From JBBECE01 sp040881985 (GTDB lineage: Bacteria > Pseudomonadota > Alphaproteobacteria > Rhizobiales > Devosiaceae): a stretch of DNA of 64,000 nucleotides. Below the pieces are notes generated by a model, which had not been told where the DNA came from, did no database searches, and saw nothing but the letters and a program-made list of their open reading frames with translations. The position numbers were made by a program, and so were the translations under genes. Location: positions 62,001-126,000 of the forward strand of contig JBBECE010000010.1 in NCBI GenBank assembly GCA_040881985.1. Reading direction: 5' to 3'. Shown piece after piece: positions 16,905 to 25,335 of the stretch. Positions within the stretch are counted from its first letter, which is position 1; each line of letters begins with the position of its first letter.

Positions 16905-16978
16905 AAGCGGGTCACTCCGGGAGATTGAGCTTTCGATATGGTATTTATCGGCTCCCGGTCAATCGGCGGGGGGGTCGC

Positions 16979-17022
16979 GACAACCCCCACCCCATCCTCC
17001 CCACGCGGGGGGAGGGATTGGT
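16979..17022. repeat. G/C hairpin repeat between def and rmuC
   Basis: CAACCCCCACCCCATCCTCC followed by CCACGCGGGGGGAGGGATTG: CCTCCCC and GGGGAGG form the stem. The CAACCCCCACCC head is identical to that of the copy at 16341, 640 bases away. Confidence 0.72.
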
Positions 17023-17097
17023 CGGAAGGCTTGACCCCGGGCCGGTTCGGGCATTGGCTAGGATGGGGACAGAGCGGGGTGCGGCGGGAAGGGCGGA

Positions 17098-18255
17098 ATG
17101 GATCAAATCGTCTGGACCGGATTGGGTCACGATTTCACCGGCTTCGAAGCGGGGCTGATCGGCGCCGGATTGTTGGCGGTTTTGGTGCTGACGATCGTGG
17201 CGATCGTCTTGTCGCGGGCCGGGCGCGGACGGGCGGCGATCGAGGCGATGCGGGCGGCCGAGCAAGCCATGGCGCTCGAGCAGCGGCTGGCGCAATTGAT
17301 GCAGGTGCAGTCCGAGATGACCGGGCGCATCCAGTCGCTCTCGGAAATCTTCGGGGCGCGGACCTCCGACCTCGCCAGGGTGTTGAGCGAGACGATCGAC
17401 AATTCCTCGCAGCGCATGGGGCAGTCGCTCGCCGAGACGCGCACCAAGACTGAAGAAAGCCTCGGCAAGCTCAACGAGCGGCTGGCGGTGATCGACAGCG
17501 CGCAGACGACGATCACGCGGCTGTCGACCGAAGTCGTCGACCTGCAGAAAATCCTTTCCAACAAGCAGCAGCGCGGCGCCTTTGGACAGGGGCGAATGGA
17601 AGCGATCATCGGCGACGCGCTGGCGGCGGGCGCCTATCAGTTCCAGGTGACGCTGTCGAACGGCAAGCGGCCGGACTGCGTGGTCAAGCTGCCGAACGGC
17701 GCGCCGCCGCTGGTCATCGACGCGAAATTCCCGCTGGAAAGCTGGCAGCTGATCGAGGCTTCGCAAAGCCCGGACGATCTGGCGCGGGCGTCGACCCAAT
17801 TCCGCAACGATATCGGCGTGCATGTGAAGGCAATCGCCGGCAATTATCTCTTGCCCGGGGAGACGCACGATGTCGCCTTCATGTTCGTGCCGTCGGAATC
17901 GATTTTCGCCGATCTGCACGAGAAGTTCGACGACGTGGTGCAGAAGGCCTCGCGCGCCCGGGTGATGATCGTCTCGCCGTCGCTGCTGATGCTGTCGGTG
18001 CAGGTGGTGCAGGCGCTGATGCGCGACGTCGAGATGCGCAAGCAGGCGCATCGCATTCAGCACGAGGTCACGATGATCCTCGAAGATGTGCGCCGGCTCG
18101 GCGAGCGGGTCGACCTTTTGCGCACCCATTTCCGGGCGGCCGACCGCGACATCGAGCAGATCGAGACGACGGCCGCCAAGATTACCGGCCGGGGCGGCCG
18201 AATTGGGCAGCTCGAATTCGAGGACGCCCCCGCCCGGCTCGACGCGGCGGACTGA
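17098..18255 (+). CDS. rmuC: DNA recombination protein RmuC
   Basis: Implicated in limiting inversions and recombination between repeats. The 385 residues have an N-terminal membrane segment (about 15-38), a long coiled coil (about 45-150, with EQRLAQLMQVQSEM), then the nuclease-like RmuC domain (PDCVVKLPNGAPPLVIDAKF, with the Asp-Lys core). Starts at the ATG following GGCGGGAAGGGCGGA. Stands alone. Confidence 0.93.
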   Translation: MDQIVWTGLGHDFTGFEAGLIGAGLLAVLVLTIVAIVLSRAGRGRAAIEAMRAAEQAMALEQRLAQLMQVQSEMTGRIQSLSEIFGARTSDLARVLSETIDNSSQRMGQSLAETRTKTEESLGKLNERLAVIDSAQTTITRLSTEVVDLQKILSNKQQRGAFGQGRMEAIIGDALAAGAYQFQVTLSNGKRPDCVVKLPNGAPPLVIDAKFPLESWQLIEASQSPDDLARASTQFRNDIGVHVKAIAGNYLLPGETHDVAFMFVPSESIFADLHEKFDDVVQKASRARVMIVSPSLLMLSVQVVQALMRDVEMRKQAHRIQHEVTMILEDVRRLGERVDLLRTHFRAADRDIEQIETTAAKITGRGGRIGQLEFEDAPARLDAAD

Positions 18256-18345
18256 GTGTTCTCACGTCTGTGTGAGACGCCACACCAGCGTCATCGCACT
18301 CGCTGACTTTCGACTGCCCAAAACGCCCTTCGTGAGGAGTTCGCC

Positions 18346-19236
18346 ATGAACGACCAAGGACAGAGGCCGGTCATCACCCCGCAGATGATCGCGCTCTACG
18401 ACGACTACACGCATCTGTCCCCCGACCGCCGCAAATTCATGGAGGCCATGGCCAAGGTGGCCGGCTCGATGACGGCCGCGGTCGCCGCCACCGCGCTGAT
18501 GGCCGCCAACGCCAAGGCGCAGCCGGTTATCGCCGATGGCGATTCGCGGATTAAGACCGCGGCGGTCACCTGGCCCGGCGCGACCGGCGAGATGAAAGGC
18601 TATTGGGCGCAGCCCGCCGGCGTTTCGGGCAAGCTGCCGGCGGTGATTGTCGTGCACGAGAACCGGGGCCTCGTTCCCCATATTCGCGACGTCACGCGCC
18701 GGATGTCGCTTGAGGGGTTCGTGGCGCTGGGGGTCGATTTCCTGTCGCCGCTCGGCGGCACGCCGGAGAATGAGGATGAGGCACGAGCGCTGTTCGGCCA
18801 GCTCAATGCGGCGGATGTGGCGGCGAACGGGGCGGCGACTGTCGCCTGGCTCGCGGGTCACGAAGCCACCAACGGCAATGTCGGAGCGATCGGATTTTGC
18901 TGGGGCGGCGGCACCGTCAACGCCATCGCCGTGGCCTCTGCCGCGCTGAGGGCAGCGGTTCCCTATTACGGCGCCCAGCCTCCCGCCGCGGACGTCCCGC
19001 GCATCGAGGCTCGACTCATGGCCCACTACGGCGGGCTCGACGAACGCATCAACGCCGGCATTCCGGCTTTCGAGGCGGCGCTGACGGAGGCGAGAGTCGA
19101 TCACCAGATCTTCATCTACGAGGGCGTCAACCACGCCTTCAACAACGACACGTCGGAAGCCCGCTATCATCCCGAGGCGGCGATGCTGGCCTGGCAGCGC
19201 ACGGTCGATTTCCTGCACGAGACGCTGGACGGCTAG
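18346..19236 (+). CDS. exported dienelactone hydrolase family protein (YghX-like)
   Basis: Alpha/beta-hydrolase of 296 residues. The dienelactone hydrolase core has IVVHENRGL, nucleophile elbow GFCWGGG (Cys as nucleophile), and the His in GVNHAFNND. The first 60 residues hold DRRKFMEAMAKVAG followed by an Ala-rich hydrophobic stretch ending ANAKA, consistent with a Tat signal preceded by an unusually long cytosolic lead of about 27 residues, as in YghX-type proteins. Substrate unknown. Confidence 0.85.
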   Translation: MNDQGQRPVITPQMIALYDDYTHLSPDRRKFMEAMAKVAGSMTAAVAATALMAANAKAQPVIADGDSRIKTAAVTWPGATGEMKGYWAQPAGVSGKLPAVIVVHENRGLVPHIRDVTRRMSLEGFVALGVDFLSPLGGTPENEDEARALFGQLNAADVAANGAATVAWLAGHEATNGNVGAIGFCWGGGTVNAIAVASAALRAAVPYYGAQPPAADVPRIEARLMAHYGGLDERINAGIPAFEAALTEARVDHQIFIYEGVNHAFNNDTSEARYHPEAAMLAWQRTVDFLHETLDG

Positions 19237-19247
19237 AGCGGGAAAGA

Positions 19248-19853
19248 TCAGAACGCGGTGCGGGCTTTCAGCGCCTGGGCCAGCGTGCCCTCGTCGAGAT
19301 AATCGAGCTCGCCGCCGATCGGGACGCCGTGGGCGAGGCGGGTGATTTTCACCCCGAGGCCGGCGAGCCGGTCGGTGACATAATGGGCGGTCGTCTGGCC
19401 CTCGACCGTGGCGTTGACGGCAAGGACGATCTCGGCGATGCCGCCACGCTCGACGCGGCGGATCAGCGGGTCGATCGAGAGGTCGTCGGGGCCGATGCCG
19501 TCGAGCGGGGAGAGCGTGCCGCCGAGTACATGGTAGAGCACCGGGCCGATGCCGGCGCGCTCCAGCGCCCAGAGGTCGGCCACGTCCTCGACGACGATCA
19601 AGAGCCCCGCCGCCTGCCGGCGCGGATCGGCGCAGATCGAGCAGGGCGAAATCGTATCGACATTGCCGCAAATCTCGCAGGTCTTCACCTTGTCGACGGC
19701 GCGGGCCAACGCGGCGGCGAGCGGGGCCATCAGCTGATCTTTGCGCTTGATGAGATGCAGCGCGGCGCGGCGCGCCGAGCGCGGCCCGAGCCCCGGCAGG
19801 CGCGCCAGGAGCTGGATGAGTTCGGTGATTTCGGGTCCGCCGGATTGGGTCAT
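19248..19853 (-). CDS. recR: recombination protein RecR
   Basis: Acts with RecO (and RecF) to load RecA at gaps. The 201 residues have the helix-hairpin-helix (LLARLPGLGPRSARRAALHL), a zinc finger (CEICGNVDTISPCSICAD) and a Toprim domain (LLIVVEDVADLWALE). Third gene of dnaX-ybaB-recR, separated from ybaB by about 140 bases of palindromic repeats. Confidence 0.97.
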   Translation of the reverse strand: MTQSGGPEITELIQLLARLPGLGPRSARRAALHLIKRKDQLMAPLAAALARAVDKVKTCEICGNVDTISPCSICADPRRQAAGLLIVVEDVADLWALERAGIGPVLYHVLGGTLSPLDGIGPDDLSIDPLIRRVERGGIAEIVLAVNATVEGQTTAHYVTDRLAGLGVKITRLAHGVPIGGELDYLDEGTLAQALKARTAF

Positions 19854-19875
19854 CGCGCACCGCCTGGGCGAATTG

Positions 19876-19910
19876 CCTGGATTCTCGGGTCAAGCCCGAG
19901 GATGACGAGG
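19876..19910. repeat. palindromic GLTR-type repeat
   Basis: CTCGGGTCAAGCCCGAG (19884-19900) followed by GATGACGAG. On the minus strand the unit encodes a SSGLTRES-like peptide. First of two copies between recR and ybaB. Confidence 0.75.
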
Positions 19911-19958
19911 TAGGGGGTGGGGCCGCCGGATTGGGACAAGGGGACACTCATCTTAGGT

Positions 19959-19987
19959 CCTCGCGTTAAGCGCGAGGCTGACGAAGG
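19959..19987. repeat. palindromic GLTR-type repeat
   Basis: CCTCGCGTTAAGCGCGAGG (19959-19977) followed by CTGACGAAGG. Same layout as the preceding copy with a diverged stem; the compensating changes keep the hairpin. Confidence 0.72.
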
Positions 19988-19994
19988 AAGTTAT

Positions 19995-20318
19995 TCAAAA
20001 CGGCAGTTTCATGCCCGGGGGCAGCGGCAGGCCGGCGGTGAGCTCGCGCATTTTCGCCTCGGCAATGGCCTGGGCCTTGCCCGAAGCGTCGGCATGGGCG
20101 GCGATGATCAAATCCTCGAGAATCTCGACGCTGTCCTCCTTGAAGAGGGCCGGATCGATCGAGAGAGCGCGGATGTCGCCCTTGGCGGAGACGGTGAGGC
20201 GCACCAGCCCGCCGCCCGAGGCGCCTTCGGCCTCGATCGCGACGATCTCGTCTTTCATCGCGGCCATTTTTTCCTGCATTTCCTGCATCTTGCCCATCAG
20301 GCCGATGATGTCCTTCAC
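19995..20318 (-). CDS. ybaB: YbaB/EbfC family nucleoid-associated protein
   Basis: Small DNA-binding dimer of 107 residues: MKDIIGLMGKMQEMQEKM and the Gly/Leu-rich LVRLTVSAKGDIRALSIDP of the family, with a basic tail. Start is a GTG inside the dnaX stop (GTGA), so it is coupled to dnaX. Confidence 0.95.
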   Translation of the reverse strand: MKDIIGLMGKMQEMQEKMAAMKDEIVAIEAEGASGGGLVRLTVSAKGDIRALSIDPALFKEDSVEILEDLIIAAHADASGKAQAIAEAKMRELTAGLPLPPGMKLPF

Positions 20319-22114
20319 GGCAAATCCTCCCCTTCGTCCTCGGTTATGGGCGCGTCGAGTTCGGATTGCGGATCGGCGGGAGGCGTCTCGCCAAGGGTGG
20401 CGTCACCCCGGCGGCGGACGGCGACGAGCCGGCTGCCGGGGAAGCTCGAGAGCACTTCGCGAACCAGGGGGTCGTCGCGGGCGGCGTCGAGGGTCGCCGA
20501 GTGGTCGGCGTCGCGCTGCTGCCTCAAGGTCGGGGCGAGCGGCCTCGTCGAGACCGTGACCATCCAGGGCCGGCCGGTCCAGTGCCGCAGGCGCGCCGAC
20601 AGCGTCTGGATGATCTGCGGGTCGGCGCCATCGGCGAGCGCGACTTCGAGGCGCCCGGGCTCGAGCGAGACCGGGGAGAGCTGGGATTCGAGCGCGTGCT
20701 TGACGATGACGTCGCGGTTGAGCCCGGCCAGCGCGACGATATCGGAGAAGCTGCGGATTTCGGGGGGCCGGTCGGGGCCTGGCTCGGGGTCGGGCTCGCG
20801 CGGGGCCAAACGCGGGGCGGCCTGGGCGAAACTGCCCGGCCGCGGACCGCCAGAGGGGAGCGGTGCACGGGCGCCATTGCCGGGCGAGGCGGGGGCGTTG
20901 GCGAGTTTTTCGATGATCTCGTCGGGGGTCGGCAGATCGGCGGCATAAGCGAGCCGGATCAATACCATCTCGGCGGCGGCGAGCGAATCGGGTGCGGCGC
21001 GGGCCTCCTCATGACCCTTCAAGAGAATCTGCCAGGCGCGACTGAGAACGCGCAGGCCAAGTCGGTCGGCGAGCGCCTTGCCGCGATCGCGCTCATCGGG
21101 GGTCAGGCCGGAATCCTTCTCGGCGCCGGGGACGACCTTGAGGCGGGTCGCCAGATGCGCAAGGTTGGCGAGATCGGCCAGGACCGTCGCGGGGTCGGCG
21201 CCGGCGGCGACCTGCTCGTTGAGGCCCGCAAGCGCATTGGCGATGTCGCCCGCCATCAGCGCCTCGAACATGTCGATCGAGCGGGCGCGGTCGGCAAGGC
21301 CCAGCATGGCGCGGACGCTTGTCGCTTCGATCTTGCCGCCCGAATGGGCGATCGCCTGGTCCAAGAGCGACAGGCAATCGCGGACCGAACCTTCCCCGGC
21401 GCGGACGATCAAGGCCAGCGCGTCCGGCTCGATGGCGATTGCTTCCTGCGCGAGGATGCCGGCGAGGTAAGGCCGCATGATATCGGCGGGGACGCGGCGC
21501 AGATCGAAGCGCTGGCAGCGGGAGAGGATCGTCACCGGCACCTTGCGGATTTCGGTCGTCGCGAAAATGAATTTCACATAGGGCGGCGGCTCCTCGAGCG
21601 TCTTCAGCAGACCGTTGAAGGCGCTCTTCGAAAGCATGTGAACTTCATCGATAATGAAGACCTTGTAAGGCGCGGTGACCGGACCGTAGCGCGTCGATTC
21701 GTTGATCTCGCGGATGTCGTCGATGCCGGTATGGGAGGCGGCGTCCATCTCGACGACGTCGACGTGGCGCGATTCGATGATCGCCCGGCAATGCTCGCCC
21801 TCTTTCTCAAGATCGAGGGTCGGGTGCGGACCGGTCGCGTCGACATAGTTGAGCGCCCGGGCGAGAATGCGGGCGGTCGTCGTCTTGCCGACCCCGCGTA
21901 CCCCCGTGAGCATGAAGGCATGGGCGATGCGGCCGGTCTTGAAGGCGTTGGTCAGCGTCTGGACCATTGCGTCCTGGCCGATCAGCGAGGCAAAGCTCGC
22001 CGGGCGGTATTTGCGGGCAAGGACGAGATAAGCGCCGCCTTTGTCCGGCGCGGCGGGGGGCGACGCCGCGGACGCGGGGACAGAATCGGCTGGATCGGCC
22101 GGTTTTTTCGCCAT
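20315..22114 (-). CDS. dnaX: DNA polymerase III subunit gamma/tau
   Basis: Clamp-loader ATPase, 599 residues. YLVLARKYRPASFASLIGQ, Walker A GVRGVGKTTTARILARALN, Walker B IIDEVHMLS and the SRC sensor (SRCQRFDLRR) are in order. The zinc-binding cysteines of enterobacterial DnaX are reduced to a single EHC, the usual alphaproteobacterial form. An Ala/Pro linker at about 395-450 precedes the tau C-terminal domain. It lies just downstream of the SRP RNA on the same strand. Confidence 0.97.
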   Translation of the reverse strand: MAKKPADPADSVPASAASPPAAPDKGGAYLVLARKYRPASFASLIGQDAMVQTLTNAFKTGRIAHAFMLTGVRGVGKTTTARILARALNYVDATGPHPTLDLEKEGEHCRAIIESRHVDVVEMDAASHTGIDDIREINESTRYGPVTAPYKVFIIDEVHMLSKSAFNGLLKTLEEPPPYVKFIFATTEIRKVPVTILSRCQRFDLRRVPADIMRPYLAGILAQEAIAIEPDALALIVRAGEGSVRDCLSLLDQAIAHSGGKIEATSVRAMLGLADRARSIDMFEALMAGDIANALAGLNEQVAAGADPATVLADLANLAHLATRLKVVPGAEKDSGLTPDERDRGKALADRLGLRVLSRAWQILLKGHEEARAAPDSLAAAEMVLIRLAYAADLPTPDEIIEKLANAPASPGNGARAPLPSGGPRPGSFAQAAPRLAPREPDPEPGPDRPPEIRSFSDIVALAGLNRDVIVKHALESQLSPVSLEPGRLEVALADGADPQIIQTLSARLRHWTGRPWMVTVSTRPLAPTLRQQRDADHSATLDAARDDPLVREVLSSFPGSRLVAVRRRGDATLGETPPADPQSELDAPITEDEGEDLP

Positions 22115-22196
22115 TTATCCCCGCTCGAAAACTCGCGGCCATAGGCCGGGGGGCCGTAAAGCGGCCCGGACTTTCGGGCATTGTGCGCGATGGGCA

Positions 22197-22293
22197 GGAG
22201 ACTGGCAACGACCCGTGCAAAACTCGTTAGGGCTGCTTCCTTCCGGACCTGACCCGATTGGCGAGGAACACGTCCGCGCCAGCCTCCCGGGAG
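22197..22293 (-). ncRNA. ffs: signal recognition particle RNA, small bacterial type (4.5S)
   Basis: On the minus strand the core reads GGTCAGGTCCGGAAGGAAGC followed by AGCC, the invariant SRP RNA apical loop and symmetric loop. Flanking arms GGAGGCTGGC and GCCAGTCTCC pair to close a single long hairpin of about 95 nt. The RNA binds Ffh for cotranslational targeting. Exact ends are estimates from the pairing. The surrounding 22115-22425 stretch holds no other gene. SRP RNA upstream of dnaX is conserved in this order. Confidence 0.93.
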
Positions 22294-22425
22294 CTATGTG
22301 GGGGAATTTTTGGGCGGGGGCAAGGGTGAGAATCTCTTTCAACCCTGCTTCGAAAGAGGGAGGGAGAACGAGGTTTGCTGTCATCCCCCATCCGACGTAA
22401 GGGAGGCGGGTTCCGGGGGGCGGCA

Positions 22426-23658
22426 ATGGCCGATCAAGCGCACAAGCCGAGACTGCCGGTCACACCGCTGATCGGGGCGAGTCTCTTTTTCACCGGCATC
22501 ACCTATGCCTCGACGCTGAATTACGGGGCGATCGTCGGCATCGATACGCTCGGCCTGCCGAACACCACTTATGCGATCCTCTTGATGGTGGCCTCGCTGG
22601 TCAGCGCCGCCGCCTCGGTCGCGCTCGGCTACGTCTCCGACAGGATTCCCGACCGGCGCATCCTCGTTATCGGCTGCGCGCTGTTGGGCGGGCTCGGCTT
22701 CGGGCTGATCTTCATCTTCCGCAGCCAATTGGTCTTCATCCTGGCCGTCTGCGTGATCATGCCGTTTGGCGGGGCCCTGTTCTCGCAGTCGTTCTCGTTC
22801 GCGCGCAGCTATTACAATGCCAAGTCACCGGCGCGCGCCGAATTCATGACCTCGATCCTGCGGACCGTCTTCGCGGTGGCCTGGGCCATCGTGCCGCCGT
22901 TCGTGGGCTGGATCGCGGCCAATACGACGGTCTTCAACGTCTATGGCATCGCGGCGGCGGCGTATTTCGTCTGCGCCGCGATTTATGCGGTGCTGCTGCG
23001 CAACCCCGAGGCGAAGATCGGCACGCCCGCGACGAAAGCGGGCGAGGCCGCGCCGGCCCAATCGAGGGCCAGCATCGAGCCGGCGGTGGTCGTCGGCATC
23101 GTTGGGGTCACGCTCATTTTCATTGCGACCTATCTCAACAATGTCACCGTGCCGCTTCTCATCACGGTGACCCTCAAGGGCACGTTCGGCGAGCTCGGCA
23201 TTTTCGCGGGGCTCGCGGCAGCGCTGGAGCTGCCGTTCATGATTTTGTGGGGGTATGCGCTGCGCTGGCTCAACAAGCACACGATCATCATTTTCGCCGC
23301 CCTGCTCTACGCGCTCTATCTCGCGCTCCTCAGCCGCGCCGGTTCGGTGACCGAAATCCTGTGGCTGCAACTCATCAACGGACCGGCGACCGCCGCGCTG
23401 ATGAGCATCCCGATCAGCTATCTTCAGGATGCGATCAAGGGGCGGGTGGGGCTCTCGACCTCGCTCCTCGATGTGGTTGGCGTCACCTCGGCGCTGGCAT
23501 CGGCGGCGCTGTTCGGCGCGCTGACCGCGGCGAGCCCCGATTATCCGGTGCTCTTTGTCGTGGCGGCCGGGGCGTCGGTTGCCGGCGCGGCAATCCTCTT
23601 TGCGGCGCATCGGCTGCTCGGGCAGCCGCCTGCCGGAGACAGACTGGCAGCGGGTTGA
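22426..23658 (+). CDS. MFS transporter, sugar efflux-like
   Basis: The 410-residue product has about 12 hydrophobic segments with GYVSDRIPDRRIL between segments 2 and 3, matching the MFS motif A (G-x-x-x-D-R). Overall layout (PFGGALFSQSFSFARSYY, PISYLQDAIKGRVGLSTSLLD) resembles the SET sugar-efflux family. Start at ATG 22426 (MADQAHKPRLPVTPL). No regulator or enzyme partner is adjacent. Confidence 0.8.
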   Translation: MADQAHKPRLPVTPLIGASLFFTGITYASTLNYGAIVGIDTLGLPNTTYAILLMVASLVSAAASVALGYVSDRIPDRRILVIGCALLGGLGFGLIFIFRSQLVFILAVCVIMPFGGALFSQSFSFARSYYNAKSPARAEFMTSILRTVFAVAWAIVPPFVGWIAANTTVFNVYGIAAAAYFVCAAIYAVLLRNPEAKIGTPATKAGEAAPAQSRASIEPAVVVGIVGVTLIFIATYLNNVTVPLLITVTLKGTFGELGIFAGLAAALELPFMILWGYALRWLNKHTIIIFAALLYALYLALLSRAGSVTEILWLQLINGPATAALMSIPISYLQDAIKGRVGLSTSLLDVVGVTSALASAALFGALTAASPDYPVLFVVAAGASVAGAAILFAAHRLLGQPPAGDRLAAG

Positions 23659-23708
23659 CCAGCCCGCGGCCGCCGCACGGGTCAGTCGGCGAGGAGCCTG
23701 GCCGCTTC

Positions 23709-23745
23709 CGATCACCCCCGCCTCGCCCTCCTTCTGGGGAAGAGA
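23709..23745. repeat. degenerate G/C hairpin repeat
   Basis: CACCCCCGCCTCGCCCTCCT followed by TCTGGGGAAGAG resembles the 10,098/16,341/16,979 family but with an imperfect stem. Located just upstream of the palindrome at 23772. Confidence 0.4.
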
Positions 23746-23771
23746 GAGCCACGAGCCATTGTTGCTAATGC

Positions 23772-23785
23772 GTTGCAATTGCAAC
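23772..23785. promoter_or_regulatory. palindromic operator-like sequence upstream of a small membrane protein gene
   Basis: GTTGCAATTGCAAC is a perfect 14-bp palindrome, 44 bases before the start at 23830. It is preceded by TTGCTAATGC, which repeats the TTGC/GCAA half-site, giving an A+T-rich cluster that stands out in this G+C-rich DNA. The layout is reminiscent of Fur/Mur-family operators, but I cannot assign a regulator. Confidence 0.4.
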
Positions 23786-23829
23786 ACTTCTCTGGCAGGA
23801 TCAAATGAGAACAATCTGAGGAGGTGTTG

Positions 23830-24243
23830 ATGTCCCTGCCCTTTGTCACCGACGCGACTTCGGCGGTGCAGTTCATCATGGCGGCGACCGGCGTGCTGAT
23901 GGGATTAAGCCATATTGTGCAGCCGAAAATGTGGGTCGGCTTCTTCGGGCGCTTGCATGAGCAGGGCGAGAGCGGGGTCGTCACCCGCGTGATGATCGAA
24001 CTCTGGCCGGCGATCCTGATCGTCGCCTTCCACCAGGTCTGGTCGGGGCCGGGAATCGTGCTGACGCTCTATGGCTGGGCGCTGTCGCTGAAGATCGTCA
24101 TCGGGTTGCTGGCGCCGCAGATCGCGGTCCGCGGGCTTGCCCTGTCGCAAGGCGGGCAATGGCGCTTCGTGGGGGCGGGCGTCGTCTTGCTGGTTATCGC
24201 CTTTTGCGCGGCCTGGGCGCTGTGGGCGGGGATGCAGGTCTAG
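23830..24243 (+). CDS. small hypothetical membrane protein
   Basis: Not recognised. 137 residues, MSLPFVTDATSAVQFIMAAT, with four likely membrane segments (about 10-27, 50-68, 75-95, 105-130). Start ATG at 23830 follows GAGGAGGT with a four-base gap; GTG and TTG codons lie immediately in front. Its 3' end overlaps pheA tail to tail by 50 bases. A palindromic operator-like site lies upstream, so expression may be controlled. Confidence 0.75.
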   Translation: MSLPFVTDATSAVQFIMAATGVLMGLSHIVQPKMWVGFFGRLHEQGESGVVTRVMIELWPAILIVAFHQVWSGPGIVLTLYGWALSLKIVIGLLAPQIAVRGLALSQGGQWRFVGAGVVLLVIAFCAAWALWAGMQV

Positions 24244-25090
24244 AGCCGCCATCGCCTGGCTTGCCGGCAGGGTAGACGCCAAGAATCTTTACATGGTCGG
24301 TGAAGAAGCCGAGTTCCTCCATCGCGTGCCTGACGCCGATGTCCGTCGGATGGCCTTCGATGTCGGCATAAAACTGGGTGGCGGTGAACGAGCCGTCGAG
24401 CATGTAGGATTCGAGCTTGGTCATGTTGACGGCGTTGGTCGCAAACCCGCCCATCGCCTTGTAAAGCGCGGCCGGGACATTGCGCACCCTGAAAACGAAG
24501 GTGGTTTTCACCCCGGGGCCCGGGGGCGCCTCGAGCTTTTCGGGCGACATGACGAGAAACCGGGTGGTGTTGTGGTCGGCGTCCTCGATGTCGGGGGCGA
24601 GCACCTCGAGGCCGTGAATCTCCCCGGCCAGCCGCGAGGCGATGGCGGCGACCGACTTGTCGGCGCGCTCGGCGACCTCGCGGGCCGAGCCGGCGGTGTC
24701 GACCCCCGAGACGGTGCGCAAACCGTGACGCGCGATGAACTTCCGGCACTGGCCGAGCGCCACCGAAAGCGACTGCACGGTTTTCACGCCGCTCAGTTTT
24801 GCCCCCGGCACGCCGAGCAGGCAAAGCCGGACGCGGTGGTAGTGTTCGCCGATGATGAAGAGGCCGGATTCGGGCAAGAGGTGATGGATGTCGGTGATCC
24901 GCCCGTAGAGGGAATTCTCGACCGGCACCATGGCGAGCTCGGCCGCCCCGGATTTGACCGCGGCAATGGTCTCTTCGAAGGTCAGGCACGGCAGCGCCTC
25001 GTCGCGGGGAAAAACCGCGTGGACGGCGGCGTGGCCGAAGGCTCCCGGCTCCCCCTGAAAGGCAACCCTGCGCATGCCGAAATTCTCCAT
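24194..25090 (-). CDS. pheA: prephenate dehydratase
   Basis: Phenylalanine synthesis: decarboxylating dehydration of prephenate. The 298 residues begin VAFQGEPGAFGHAA, contain DTAGSAREVA and the catalytic DADHNTTRFLV, then an ACT domain with KLESYMLDGSFT for Phe binding. There is no chorismate mutase domain. Starts at 25090 (MENFGMRRV) or 25075. The C-terminal 16 residues (GSRPASPPTAPRPRKRR-like tail) lie over the convergent membrane protein gene. Confidence 0.96.
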   Translation of the reverse strand: MENFGMRRVAFQGEPGAFGHAAVHAVFPRDEALPCLTFEETIAAVKSGAAELAMVPVENSLYGRITDIHHLLPESGLFIIGEHYHRVRLCLLGVPGAKLSGVKTVQSLSVALGQCRKFIARHGLRTVSGVDTAGSAREVAERADKSVAAIASRLAGEIHGLEVLAPDIEDADHNTTRFLVMSPEKLEAPPGPGVKTTFVFRVRNVPAALYKAMGGFATNAVNMTKLESYMLDGSFTATQFYADIEGHPTDIGVRHAMEELGFFTDHVKILGVYPAGKPGDGGSRPASPPTAPRPRKRR

Positions 25091-25335
25091 GCCCCGAAAG
25101 GCGCGCCACTATTCACAGCGGTCTTGCGCAAGTCAATCGAAGCGCCCAAGCGGTCTGCCGGGGATAAGGGAGGAGAATTGTCGCACTCCCCCTCTCGCAG
25201 TTGCCTCCCCCAAACTCTGCCGATAAGGTCCGCGCGCGACCGGGACAAAAGGCCGAAAGGCCAAGAGATTGCGGCCCATTGCGCCGGCAGCGATAGCGTC
25301 CGACCGGTCAGGGCCAAGGCAGAAGAGACCTCCTG

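Noticed and set aside
18262..19947. 561-codon minus-strand frame running through the GLTR-type repeat, recR antisense and dienelactone hydrolase antisense
   Set aside because: Its N-terminal part is only repeat sequence and the rest is out of frame with recR; not a gene.
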